Source: Pseudomonadota bacterium (GTDB lineage Bacteria > Pseudomonadota > Alphaproteobacteria > Rhizobiales > Aestuariivirgaceae). From it: a DNA stretch of 64,000 nucleotides. Shown here piece by piece: positions 53,647 through 62,711 of this stretch. The stretch lies in assembly GCA_020161855.1 (NCBI GenBank), contig JAIUNJ010000003.1, forward strand, positions 1 through 64,000, written 5' to 3'. Positions within the stretch are counted from its first letter, which is position 1. Each line of letters starts with the position of its first letter. Position numbers and translations under genes: made by a program. The notes under the pieces were generated by a model that worked only from the letters and a program-made list of their open reading frames with translations, ran no database searches and was not told the origin of the DNA.

Positions 53647-54684
53647 CTAGATGTAATTCAGCAAACTAAGCCGGGAAATCCGGCCCGTCACAGTGTAAGA
53701 GGCTTCGAGTTGCGCGGTCAGCACGTTGATCCGCGTCGAAGCATCATACTCCGAGACTGTCTCGGTGTCGGTCACAGCGCCCTCAAGCAGCCCCCTCTGG
53801 GTCAGAAACCTCTGGTTGCTGCGTTCGATAGCCTGTTGGCCGAACCCGATCCTTGATTGAATGTCACCGATACCTTGCGCGGCGGTGGCCAAAACCGAGA
53901 GCGAGCGATCAATAACCGTCTGGAAGGTTTTCTGGTTAATGGGCGAGCCGGCCGTCTCGTAGACGAGGGTGATGGCTTTCAGGACTTCCTTGAAGGGGGT
54001 CTCGTTGATATTGGCCGAGACATCGGCCGTGGTGTTCGCGTCAACCCGCAAGGTGATGTTGTTTTCGGTGACCGGTGCCCAGTTGTCGCTCCAGTTCGGA
54101 TCGGCAAAGAGATCATCGAAGGCACCATTGATGAAGTCGGTCATCTCCTGTTCGGTGATGAACTCCGCCTGGGGGTCGGTCTTTGCGAAGCCGAAGGTCG
54201 CCTGGAAGGCATCGTCATAGGCTTGCTGTGCCCCCTGCCCCAGATACTGGTTCAGCGGCGGAATATCCGGATTACGGCCGGAGAAGACGAAGACACCGGC
54301 ATAGGTAACGGAAAGCGCATCCATGACGCTGCCAAGCGCATTGTCGGTGGCGACGCGGGAAAGGTCCTTGCCGTTCTGTGCGCCACGTGCGCCGATCAGC
54401 GTCTGACTGAGGCTGTCCACTGTCGATTTCACATTATCGATGGAGGCCTGGGTGATGCGCGCCTGCTCATTGAAGCGCGAATTGCGCTGCATGCTGGCGT
54501 CGATCCGGGCGATCTGGCTGCGCCAATCGAGATTGCGCCCCACATATGAGCCAAGCTTGAGGCCGACATCAGCATGGCGGCCCGACGACAGCTCAAGCTG
54601 GGCATTGGACAGGCGCGACTGGATTGTCCGGATCGACCCTTGCATCGCCCCCATCAGCGAGGATGTACTCACGCGTGTCAGCAT
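53647..54684 (-). CDS. flgL: Hook-filament junction protein FlgL
   Basis: This 345-residue protein has the flagellin-like N-terminal helix (MLTRVSTSSLMGAMQGSIRT, then QLELSSGRHADVGLKLG) and C-terminal helix (VLTAQLEASYTVTGRISRLSLLNYI) that build the D0/D1 core. It links hook to filament together with FlgK, encoded 3 bases upstream. Confidence 0.93.
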   Translation of the reverse strand: MLTRVSTSSLMGAMQGSIRTIQSRLSNAQLELSSGRHADVGLKLGSYVGRNLDWRSQIARIDASMQRNSRFNEQARITQASIDNVKSTVDSLSQTLIGARGAQNGKDLSRVATDNALGSVMDALSVTYAGVFVFSGRNPDIPPLNQYLGQGAQQAYDDAFQATFGFAKTDPQAEFITEQEMTDFINGAFDDLFADPNWSDNWAPVTENNITLRVDANTTADVSANINETPFKEVLKAITLVYETAGSPINQKTFQTVIDRSLSVLATAAQGIGDIQSRIGFGQQAIERSNQRFLTQRGLLEGAVTDTETVSEYDASTRINVLTAQLEASYTVTGRISRLSLLNYI

Positions 54685-54687
54685 GGC

Positions 54688-56160
54688 TTACCTCACAATA
54701 TCCATGAGAATGGAGAGCATATTGTCCACTGTGGTCATGACCTTGGCCGAAGCCTGGTAGGACTTCTCGAGACTGAGGAGTGTCGCCATTTCCTCGTCGA
54801 TGTTCACGCCCGACTTGCGCGACAATGCCTCGGAGGCGCGCTGCAGTGTGGCCTGCGAACTATCGAGATCGCGTGCCGCAGCAGAGCGCCGCTGCTCCAG
54901 CCAGCCAGCCGACTGGGTGGAGAAGGACAATATCGGGGCACTTCCAGAAAGCCCGCTGGAGGGATCAAAGCTCTGGTTCTGCGAGAGAAGGCTCGTCAGG
55001 CTGTCGAGCCTGGCCTGAAAGCCCGTTTCGCCTTCGCTATTATAGACATAGGCCGCACCATTGGCGCCACCGTCGCGAAGCAGCATGGGATTGCCACCCT
55101 TGCTCGCGTCAAACAGGACATTTACCCGCAACTGTGCAGCCATGCCGGGATAGCGCGTGCCGGTTGGCGGGACAGTTGGCGAACCATTATAGCTGAACAG
55201 TCCGGTGGCCGCATCGAGCGTCGGCGGATCCGACTGGTCTGTCTCGGCAAACAGCTGCACAAGCCCGCGCGCGACCTCATCCAGCTGCGCTTCATAGGTC
55301 ATTGCGAGTTGATCACGGATCGTCACATTGGCGACGATGCTGCCGCGCTGCAGTGGCATGGGCGAACCGGCACCAGTCACCTGGACCCCGTCTACATAGA
55401 CCGCATTGCCCGTGACGCCAGGTGCTATTGCACCATTGGCAGCGAAGGTCACCGCACGGGCCGAAACATCAAACAATGTGGCACCGCTATCCGTGTAGAT
55501 GGCAATCCCGTTGTTCGGCTTCGCCAGCGTGCGAACCCCCATCTCACTGGACAGTTGCTTGATCAGGGCATCGCGCTCATCCATCAGATCAGGAACGCTC
55601 ACCTCGGACTGCTTGCCCGAAGTGATCTGCGTGTTCAGTTCCTGTATCTTGCCGAGAATGGTGTTGATGTTTGAAACGGAAGCAGCAATCGCCGTGTCGG
55701 CCTCCTGACGGACTGTTGCCACTGTCTCTGCCGCCATGTTGAGCGATTGAGCAAGTGTGCTGGCAGCAGCAATTGTCTGCGACGCCATCGGCAAACTGCT
55801 GGGATTGGCTGCATATTCCGCCAGCGTCGCCTGCAGTTGCGTGATGCCCCAGGCAACCGAACCGTCAGCTTCCACATCGCCGATCGTTTCAGCCAGGCGC
55901 TCCAAGGCGTCATAGATCGCTGTCTTGCCTGCCTGGTCGCTGCTTGACGCATTGACGGAGTCAATCAGCTTCTTCTCGGCAGTGCGAGTGACATTGCCTG
56001 CCCGCACGTTGCCAAACAGATCGGTCGTCAGTCCGAGAATTTTGCGGGTATAGCCGTCGTCCGAAGCACGGGTGACGTTCTTTGATGCCACCGCACTCTG
56101 GCTCGATGTCACCATCAGTCCGGAAAGTGCGCTAGACAATGCTGTGGAAAGGCCTGCCAT
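54688..56160 (-). CDS. flgK: Hook-associated protein FlgK
   Basis: This 490-residue protein has the FlgK N-terminus (SALSSALSGLMVTSSQSAVASKNVTRASDDGYTRK) and the C-terminal NIDEEMATLLSLEKSYQASAKVMTTVDNM. It forms the first hook-filament junction ring. The gene lies 27 bases after flgE. Confidence 0.95.
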   Translation of the reverse strand: MAGLSTALSSALSGLMVTSSQSAVASKNVTRASDDGYTRKILGLTTDLFGNVRAGNVTRTAEKKLIDSVNASSSDQAGKTAIYDALERLAETIGDVEADGSVAWGITQLQATLAEYAANPSSLPMASQTIAAASTLAQSLNMAAETVATVRQEADTAIAASVSNINTILGKIQELNTQITSGKQSEVSVPDLMDERDALIKQLSSEMGVRTLAKPNNGIAIYTDSGATLFDVSARAVTFAANGAIAPGVTGNAVYVDGVQVTGAGSPMPLQRGSIVANVTIRDQLAMTYEAQLDEVARGLVQLFAETDQSDPPTLDAATGLFSYNGSPTVPPTGTRYPGMAAQLRVNVLFDASKGGNPMLLRDGGANGAAYVYNSEGETGFQARLDSLTSLLSQNQSFDPSSGLSGSAPILSFSTQSAGWLEQRRSAAARDLDSSQATLQRASEALSRKSGVNIDEEMATLLSLEKSYQASAKVMTTVDNMLSILMDIVR

Positions 56161-56187
56161 GGTTTCCTTGCTCAGAATCCCAAAGCG

Positions 56188-57453
56188 TTAGCGCTTCAGG
56201 TTCACCAGCAGATCCAGAAGCTCCGCGCCGGTCTGAAATACCTTCGAATTTGCAGTGTAGCCGCGCTGCGCGTCGATCATGTCGGTGAATTCCGAGGCGA
56301 TGTCCGTGGTTGACTGTTCAAGCACGCCGGACAACAGGCCGCCGAAATCCGCCTCTCCGGGGAAGCCGATGCGAACATCGCCAGACGCCGAAGTGGGGGT
56401 AAAGACATTGCCCGAAAGCGACGCCATGTTGTCAGGGCTTGCTACGGTCGCAAGTGGAATCTTGAACAAGGGTTTGCGGACGCCATTCGCAAAAGCGACA
56501 TAGAGCGTCCCGTCCTTCGAGACCTCGACGATCTCGGCTGAACTTGCGGCATTGCCGTTGACCTTGGCATCAAGGATGCTGAACGATGTGGCAAGCTGCG
56601 ACATGGACTTCAAGTCGAGTTCCAGCGTGTCACCGCCCGGAATGGCGATAGACAGGGAGTTGGGGCTCGACGAATCAAGCTTGCCGTTCGTGCCATCGAA
56701 TGTCAGCGTATCGCTGACGATCGGCCCGGACGCATAGGGGAAGGTTGTGGCAGGATCGGCATCCGCCTTGTTGAATACCGCCACCTCCCAGGTATTTGCG
56801 CCCGTCTTGGTGAAGTAGAGATCGAGCGTAATCTCTTCACCCAAGTTTCCATACGTCACGAGGGACGTCTTGGAAGTGTACTGCACACCAGACGGAGGAT
56901 TTGCCCCGGGAATATCGGCCGAAGTAATCTCAGCCGCATTTGATTGCAGGTTGGCGGCAAAATTGCCCGTCGTCGACGGTGTTGCCATAAGCTCCACATC
57001 ACTGACGCTGATTGGCACCAGGCCCGCATAACCGTTAACGGTGACGCTCGGCGTACCTGAGGTCAGGGGATAGCCCAGAAGCTGGAAACCGGCCGTGTTG
57101 ACGAGATTGCCGTTACCATCAGGCAGGAACGAGCCTGCACGGGTCAGAAAGGTACCGCCTGCTGAGTCAGACACAAGCATGAATCCATCGCCATCAATGG
57201 CGAGATCGGTGACTGAGCCCGTTGCATTGAGCGTGCCCTGATTACCCACCAGCCGGTGCACTTTGGTGTCTACCGAGCCGGAGTTATAGGCGGTGCCGCC
57301 GCTGCTGTTGATGAAGATGCTTGAGAATTCGGTACGCACCGATTTGTAGCCAACCGTGTTGGCATTGGCGACATTGTCTGCCACCGTTGAAATCCTGCTG
57401 GCCTGGGCATTCATGCCCGAGGTGCTGGTACGCATCACGCCGTAGAGACTCAT
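56188..57453 (-). CDS. flgE: Flagellar hook protein FlgE
   Basis: This 421-residue protein has the rod/hook family opening SLYGVMRTSTSGMNAQASRI with NVANANTVGYKS and the C-terminal EFTDMIDAQRGYTANSKVFQTGAELL. The start at 57453 is set by an AGGAG site 8 bases upstream. It polymerises into the hook, its length set by FliK. Confidence 0.96.
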   Translation of the reverse strand: MSLYGVMRTSTSGMNAQASRISTVADNVANANTVGYKSVRTEFSSIFINSSGGTAYNSGSVDTKVHRLVGNQGTLNATGSVTDLAIDGDGFMLVSDSAGGTFLTRAGSFLPDGNGNLVNTAGFQLLGYPLTSGTPSVTVNGYAGLVPISVSDVELMATPSTTGNFAANLQSNAAEITSADIPGANPPSGVQYTSKTSLVTYGNLGEEITLDLYFTKTGANTWEVAVFNKADADPATTFPYASGPIVSDTLTFDGTNGKLDSSSPNSLSIAIPGGDTLELDLKSMSQLATSFSILDAKVNGNAASSAEIVEVSKDGTLYVAFANGVRKPLFKIPLATVASPDNMASLSGNVFTPTSASGDVRIGFPGEADFGGLLSGVLEQSTTDIASEFTDMIDAQRGYTANSKVFQTGAELLDLLVNLKR

Positions 57454-57510
57454 AAGCAAACTCCTGTTTCGCGTCAGTATGACAGTCGGAGCTTGCGGCG
57501 GCCTGTAGCG

Positions 57511-58113
57511 TCAGCGCGTGCTGCAGAAGGACTTAGCCTCAGGTGTCCAGGCGCCGAGATCGCTAGCCACAAGATTGCGGATCACATTGCAGATGTATCT
57601 CTTCTGCGCCTTCTTGTTCTGCGCGCTGGCATGGTAACGCGCCACCGCCATGGTCCAGCTTCCATGTTCCTGCCGGAGCTGTTTCAGGAAGCGGGCCGCA
57701 TAGACAATGTTCTTCTCCGGAACCAGCATCTCCTCCGGGGACGCAAAATTGGAACCATGATAATAGTGGTTCACCTGCATGCAGCCGAGATCAATGAGCT
57801 TCTTGCCCTGCTTGCGAGCCATCGCAAACTGCCTGAGCGCATCCGACTTGTCGCGGGCGAACACCGTCTTGCCCTCGATGTTGAGGGCAAAGGGATGCAG
57901 CTTGCCCTTGTTGCCCGTCTCCGTAAGACCGACGGCATAGAGAACCGGAAGCGGCACCTGCTCCTGCGCAGAGATGCGCGCCATATAGCGCTCACAGACG
58001 AGGCCCGGCTTGCCGGTGGCCGACGCCTGGGCGACGCTAGAGGTAGATGCCAGCGCGACGATCAGCGCTGCCATCCCGAGCCGGCCGAAGCGCAGCAGCT
58101 GTTCCATCGTCAT
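57511..58113 (-). CDS. Lytic transglycosylase-like protein of the flagellar cluster
   Basis: This 200-residue protein has a signal peptide (residues 8-31) and an SLT domain: catalytic Glu65 in LYAVGLTETG, then LIDLGCMQVNHYYH and IVYAARFLKQL, ending in RYHASAQNKKAQKRYI. It should cut peptidoglycan so the rod can pass, replacing the missing FlgJ hydrolase domain. The start at 58113 follows GGGAG. It overlaps the 3' end of fliK by 77 bases. Confidence 0.85.
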   Translation of the reverse strand: MTMEQLLRFGRLGMAALIVALASTSSVAQASATGKPGLVCERYMARISAQEQVPLPVLYAVGLTETGNKGKLHPFALNIEGKTVFARDKSDALRQFAMARKQGKKLIDLGCMQVNHYYHGSNFASPEEMLVPEKNIVYAARFLKQLRQEHGSWTMAVARYHASAQNKKAQKRYICNVIRNLVASDLGAWTPEAKSFCSTR

Positions 58114-59383
58114 GCTGGAACTCCCGTGTCCACTGTGATTGCGTTGCGTACTGGCGCTGGGAACCATTGGACTGCCCTCCAGCCAGATTTTGTTGGGCCT
58201 GCTGTCCAAACTGGGCCGGTTCGGCTTGCGGCCGGCCCGCATCGCGGGAAGCTGTTGTTTCTCCGGTCGAAAGAACAACTGAAACTTCAACCACATCGAC
58301 GCCGGTGTTGCTGCCTGAAAGAGCGGCCTTGAGTTTTTCCTTGTCGGCTTCAAGCAGTTCCTTTGCCGCTGTCTCGTCAGCGGACAGGACAAGTATCATC
58401 TTGTTGCCCTGAAGTTTCATCGAGACACCGACCTCGCCCAGCGTCTCCGGCTGCAGCTTGAAGCGGAACGATTTTGCTGTTTCGGTCAGGCCGTTGAATA
58501 CCGGCCGCATCAGCACAGGCGAAGATTGCAGGATGTTGTGGGCGATCTGTGCTGCTGGCGAAGGCACGGCCCCGGCAATCGGAGGGGTCATCGCCAACGG
58601 TGTGCCCGTTGAGACAGCAGAGTCCGTCTTGCCACTTGATGGCAGGCGTGTCTCATCGGTCGCACGCCGCTCCATACGGGACTCGGTCTCAGCACGGCGC
58701 TCACCGACCAGACGTTCGGAAAGGAGCCTGGAGAGTGCTCGCTTGTCCGCATCAATGGAGGCGACGTGATCCGCGGAAGTGGCTTCTGCATGCTCAGCCG
58801 CTACTAAAGCCTGAGGCTGCCCCCCAGCTGTTGGCGGCGCATTGCGGGCGCGGCCCAGAGAAGGATCGAATGGGATGACCGTTGTCTGGGCAGATGTCTG
58901 AGATGCTTTGATTTGCGCCGGCAGGTCGCCACTTTCCACCAGGTTGAAGATGGTCGACGGGTCTTCGCCAGATCCGGGCACAGCACGGCCACGCAGGGCA
59001 ATGACGCGCGCACCCGCGCGCTCGACATCAATTGCGGGATCTGCAGACACGCCTTCGCCCGAAGCTACTGCGATGTTTTTGCAGGCTTCCTGGACCTTGG
59101 CTTCCACTCTGTCGAACAGAGTGCCAAAGAACGCATAATCGACCCAGCCGCTATAGTTCTCGGAGCTGTCTTCGGCAGGCAACTCCTGCGTATCCGGCGA
59201 TGCCTCTGTGGCTTCGATCAATTCTTCCGCGCTCGAGACACTGGCCTGCAAGGCTTCAAGAAAGGCATTGCCCGGATCATCCGAGCCGCCAGCGTCAGCA
59301 AGATTGCCCTCATCAGCATCTGCCTTGCCACCAACCTGAGAGCCTGGAAAAACCAGGACATTGCCACCAACTGCGACGCTCAT
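58037..59383 (-). CDS. fliK: Hook-length control protein FliK (rhizobial MotD)
   Basis: This 448-residue protein has an ill-conserved, acidic and Ala/Ser-rich N-terminal region that acts as a length ruler and a C-terminal FliK domain (FRFKLQPETLGEVGVSMKL, KMILVLSADETAAKELLEADKEKL). In rhizobia the gene at this place was first called motD. It follows motC with a 4-base overlap and ends inside the transglycosylase gene. Confidence 0.9.
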   Translation of the reverse strand: MSVAVGGNVLVFPGSQVGGKADADEGNLADAGGSDDPGNAFLEALQASVSSAEELIEATEASPDTQELPAEDSSENYSGWVDYAFFGTLFDRVEAKVQEACKNIAVASGEGVSADPAIDVERAGARVIALRGRAVPGSGEDPSTIFNLVESGDLPAQIKASQTSAQTTVIPFDPSLGRARNAPPTAGGQPQALVAAEHAEATSADHVASIDADKRALSRLLSERLVGERRAETESRMERRATDETRLPSSGKTDSAVSTGTPLAMTPPIAGAVPSPAAQIAHNILQSSPVLMRPVFNGLTETAKSFRFKLQPETLGEVGVSMKLQGNKMILVLSADETAAKELLEADKEKLKAALSGSNTGVDVVEVSVVLSTGETTASRDAGRPQAEPAQFGQQAQQNLAGGQSNGSQRQYATQSQWTREFQHDDGTAAALRPARDGSADRRAGIYL

Positions 59384-60777
59384 TGACCTGCCTTGTTCAA
59401 GGCATCCTTTGTAGTCTCCAATTGTTGTGCGACGCTTGCGAGCAACGTGTCATTGCCGACCTCTGGCTGCTCCACCGGCGGACGCTCGGCGTCTTCCAAA
59501 GTGGCGATGTTATCGGCAAGAATTGCCGTGGCCAGCTGCGTTGCGTCATCGAGAAGGCTCAAGTCGTCATCGGCCATCGTGCGGCGGTCAATGGATGTAA
59601 GCCTGTCCAATGCCCGTTGAGTATCGGTCACGACAGTGCAGGCCGACTGATAGAGGTTGAATCGAATATCTATTTCCCCCGTCTGATTGTAGCTGGTCAA
59701 GCCGAGGGTCGTCATGTCGATGCAAAGGTCGCGCATTCCAGCGATAGCCGCCTTTTGGGACACTTTAAGAAGAATGCGCGTGGCGCTGGCGCGATTCAGG
59801 CGTCCGAGAATGCCTATGATCCGCGCCGGTGCGATCTTGCCATTCTCCTTCTCTAGCCGCAGCAGAGCAACGGCAAACGATACTTCGAATTCCGACGTGT
59901 AGAGCGAGCGCGGGAATCTGCGGGCATAGCGCTCCGACCATTGCAGGAAGCCCTCGACGTCTCCCTCGCTGCCGAAGAATGCAATGAGACGGCGTGTCGC
60001 AGCTTCTTCCACCAATGTCCCCGGAGAAAGATTGGCAGCAATCATCAGGAGCTTGCGCCGCGCCTTGGCATCGTGCCCCTCGGCAAGCTGGGCCTGGGCG
60101 AGCGCAAGGCGTGCACTCAGCGTCCGCGGATAGTCTGACAGATCCAGATCGGCGAATAGCTTCTCGGCGTCTTCCTTTTTCGCCTGTGAGAAGGCCACCG
60201 CACCTTCCAGGACCTTGTGCATGCGATTGCTGCGCGGCAGCTTGACGAGCATGGCCTCGACAAGTTCCGGATCTCCGCCTGAAAGAATATAGACGGCAAC
60301 CGACTGCAATTCCTGGTCAGTCAGCTTGAGTGGATCCGAACGTCCAAGCTCTTCCTCGACATCGCGAAGCGCCGCACGTTGCCCAAAACCCGGAATGGTC
60401 ACACCGGCTGCGGCCGCTGACTGCACCAGATGCAGCTTTCTTACACGCTCGATAATCCGGCTTTCATTGCGCGGCATGGCAAGCTCAAGAGAATGAACTT
60501 CTCCTTCAGGATCCTTGCCGTGCCCGGTATCCTCGCCTGTATCCGGCTCGTCATGTGTTTCCTGGCGGATCTCTGGAGTATTATGCTTTGGTTTCGCCTC
60601 GGCCGCCGCATGTTCCGGCGTCTTGGTCTCGTGTCCGGAGACGGTGGCTGAGACCTCTTCGGCTCCCTTTGAGAAGGGCCAGAAGGACGGAAGCGGCGGT
60701 GGGAAGAAATAGAGGCCCGCGGCTCCGGAAAGAACCACAATCCCCGCTACTCCGAACAAGATCAGTTTCTTCTTCAT
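59380..60777 (-). CDS. motC: Rhizobial-type motility protein MotC
   Basis: This 465-residue periplasmic protein has an N-terminal anchor or signal (LILFGVAGIVVLSGAAGLYFF), a charged linker and a helical repeat region of about 350 residues (ELVEAMLVKLPRSN, ARRKLLMIAANLSPG and similar tetratricopeptide-like pairs). In S. meliloti MotC stabilises the MotB periplasmic domain. The operon order motB-motC-fliK/motD matches that species. Confidence 0.9.
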   Translation of the reverse strand: MKKKLILFGVAGIVVLSGAAGLYFFPPPLPSFWPFSKGAEEVSATVSGHETKTPEHAAAEAKPKHNTPEIRQETHDEPDTGEDTGHGKDPEGEVHSLELAMPRNESRIIERVRKLHLVQSAAAAGVTIPGFGQRAALRDVEEELGRSDPLKLTDQELQSVAVYILSGGDPELVEAMLVKLPRSNRMHKVLEGAVAFSQAKKEDAEKLFADLDLSDYPRTLSARLALAQAQLAEGHDAKARRKLLMIAANLSPGTLVEEAATRRLIAFFGSEGDVEGFLQWSERYARRFPRSLYTSEFEVSFAVALLRLEKENGKIAPARIIGILGRLNRASATRILLKVSQKAAIAGMRDLCIDMTTLGLTSYNQTGEIDIRFNLYQSACTVVTDTQRALDRLTSIDRRTMADDDLSLLDDATQLATAILADNIATLEDAERPPVEQPEVGNDTLLASVAQQLETTKDALNKAGQ

Positions 60778-60801
60778 TGAGGAATTCCATTTCCCCCAAG
60801 A

Positions 60802-62145
60802 TCAGCGCGTCAACAGAAACTCAACGCGGCGATTCTCGTCTGCCAGCGGATCCGCCTTGTTGATCGGCTCGGACGAACCAAATCCCTCAATCCTGCTAAT
60901 ACGTTCTTCCTGCAATCCGCCCCGTATCAGCATGTAGCTCGCCATGTGCGCGCGTTCAGTCGAAAGCTGCCAGTTGTCATAGCTTCTGACGCGAAAGCGG
61001 CGCGCGTCCGTGTGACCGCGAATGATCACGCCACCCTTCTGTTGCGAGAGAATGCCACCGATCTTCCCGATGATTTCAACCAGGGCCGGGTTGGGCTGTG
61101 CGGAACCGATGGAAAACATGCTGCGGCCACTGCCATCCTCGAGCACAACCAGAATCCCCTCTTCCGTGGCGCGCACACTTGTCCTGATCCCGATGTCGAG
61201 GGAGAGTTCGCCGACCTTTTTTTCAATCTCCTTGCCGATATCTGCAGCGAGCTTGAGATCCTGGGGTGATGGCGCGTGCTCCTGCGCCCCGCCCTTCCCC
61301 GGCTTGCTTTCACCGTCGGGCTGCTGGCCGGACATGGCATCGCCTGCACTCTGCAAACCGGCAAACTTCTCGCCAGTCGCGGCATTTCCGGACTTTTTCA
61401 GCCCTGCAGCCTGCTCCCCTGATTTCTCTTCACCCAACTCATCAAGTCCGGGGCGCATTTCGCCGACTGGCACTTCCCCGGACTGCAGACTTTGAGCGGC
61501 AGATTTCTGGCTGGCCGCTTCCACATCTGCCGGCTTGCTATCATCTTCAGTGCTGAGCTTCGCAGTCTTGGAACCTTCCTTAAGTTTTTGTTCGCCGGCG
61601 GTGCCCTGCTCTGCCGATTCCTGATGCTGATCGTCTACCTGCGAAAGCATTTCATAGGATTGTGGATCGAAGGGATCGCCGATAACCTGGCTATCCCCCA
61701 CTTTCGGCACTTTTCCGCTATTGAAGCTGGAGTGCTTCACCAGATCATCAAGATAGGCATAGGGGTCCTTGAGCATCTCATCTTCCGAGACTTTCAATGC
61801 GGCCGCAACGGCCTCCCCGGTGCTCTTCTCCGCTGTCTCGCCTTGTGCACTTTCGTCGGAATCGAGGTTGTTCTTCGGATTCTGCGGTTCGGTCGTCTGC
61901 TTCAGCCCGCGCTTTGCAGGCGAAGCGTCCGTCATCTTGATCGGGTTGAAATAGCTGGCAACGCGCGCCTTCGTCACCTCATTTGCCGAATTGATCAGCC
62001 ACATCACCAGAAAGAAGGCCATCATGGCGGTGACGAAGTCGGCATAGGCGATCTTCCACGCGCCACCCTTGTGCGCAGCATTATCGTCGCCACCGCCACG
62101 GCGGATGATCAGCAGTTCCTGCTTCGGCTGCGCATCGTCGGTCAC
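60802..62145 (-). CDS. motB: Flagellar stator protein MotB with linker repeats
   Basis: This 447-residue stator protein has the single membrane helix YADFVTAMMAFFLVMWLINS with the proton-binding Asp36, and a C-terminal OmpA domain that grips peptidoglycan (GHTDARRFRV, GFGSSEPINKADPLADENRRVEF). Between them lie an acidic region and, at residues 220-278, four repeats of about 15 residues of the form LxxxGxxxxGExxxG. Usual MotB has about 300 residues and rhizobial MotB about 400, so the linker is long. It overlaps the FliH-like gene by 4 bases. Confidence 0.95.
   Translation of the reverse strand: MTDDAQPKQELLIIRRGGGDDNAAHKGGAWKIAYADFVTAMMAFFLVMWLINSANEVTKARVASYFNPIKMTDASPAKRGLKQTTEPQNPKNNLDSDESAQGETAEKSTGEAVAAALKVSEDEMLKDPYAYLDDLVKHSSFNSGKVPKVGDSQVIGDPFDPQSYEMLSQVDDQHQESAEQGTAGEQKLKEGSKTAKLSTEDDSKPADVEAASQKSAAQSLQSGEVPVGEMRPGLDELGEEKSGEQAAGLKKSGNAATGEKFAGLQSAGDAMSGQQPDGESKPGKGGAQEHAPSPQDLKLAADIGKEIEKKVGELSLDIGIRTSVRATEEGILVVLEDGSGRSMFSIGSAQPNPALVEIIGKIGGILSQQKGGVIIRGHTDARRFRVRSYDNWQLSTERAHMASYMLIRGGLQEERISRIEGFGSSEPINKADPLADENRRVEFLLTR
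61312..61488 (-). repeat. Fifteen-residue tandem repeats in the MotB linker
   Basis: MotB residues 220-278 hold four copies starting Leu220, Leu234, Leu249 and Leu264, each with Gly at positions 5, 10 and 15 (the first lacks one residue). A degenerate fifth copy may follow. The DNA copies differ, so the repeat is old or under selection for the protein. Confidence 0.7.
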
Positions 62146-62711
62146 GTCGTCAGCATCCTCTCCAGGTTCTGAATCGCCGGCTTGGTCTGTGTCTCGATCC
62201 GGGTGTCAGCAACCTGCAGGACCAGTTCGTCCTCGTCGACCGGTTCGGTCGAGAGAACAAGTCCACGCCGAGACAGCTCCGACACAAACATGGGGTGCAT
62301 GGCTTCCGGCACACGGACCACTGTGTCGTGCGGCAAGATATTGGAGAACTTGCTCTCCAGCATTCCGCAGACTTCCTCAACGGCCTTTGCCCTGAGCGAT
62401 TCCTTGACGATTGGCCCAACAATCTCTGCCATGGCGCGCATCAGGCGGAGCTTGATTTCACGCACCTGCGCTTCAACGCTTGAGGTCACAAGAGCGCTTT
62501 GATCCTGCACCCAGGCCCCTAGAACGTCTCTTTGTCTGGTCGCACACTCGAGAACGCCATAGAGCGGCATGCCTTCGAGCAATTTCTGAGAAATGCCATC
62601 AAGTTCATCGCCATGCGCTTCGGCCTCCGCAAGCCGATCGGCTTCCTCCTGCTGCGCAAATCCCAGGTCACGGCTCAAGCGATCCCTTGACCATGCCAGA
62701 AAGCTCTTCAT
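62142..62711 (-). CDS. FliH-like flagellar export protein candidate
   Basis: This 189-residue protein has a helical N-terminal half and a C-terminal domain pattern like FliH/YscL (IVGPIVKESLRAKAVEEVCGM, then VVRVPEAMHPMF and DTRIETQTKPAIQNLERML). FliH regulates the export ATPase FliI. The gene starts 4 bases inside the end of fliF and overlaps motB by 4 bases. FliI is not in the window. Assignment rests on the C-terminal pattern and position. Confidence 0.55.
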   Translation of the reverse strand: MKSFLAWSRDRLSRDLGFAQQEEADRLAEAEAHGDELDGISQKLLEGMPLYGVLECATRQRDVLGAWVQDQSALVTSSVEAQVREIKLRLMRAMAEIVGPIVKESLRAKAVEEVCGMLESKFSNILPHDTVVRVPEAMHPMFVSELSRRGLVLSTEPVDEDELVLQVADTRIETQTKPAIQNLERMLTT

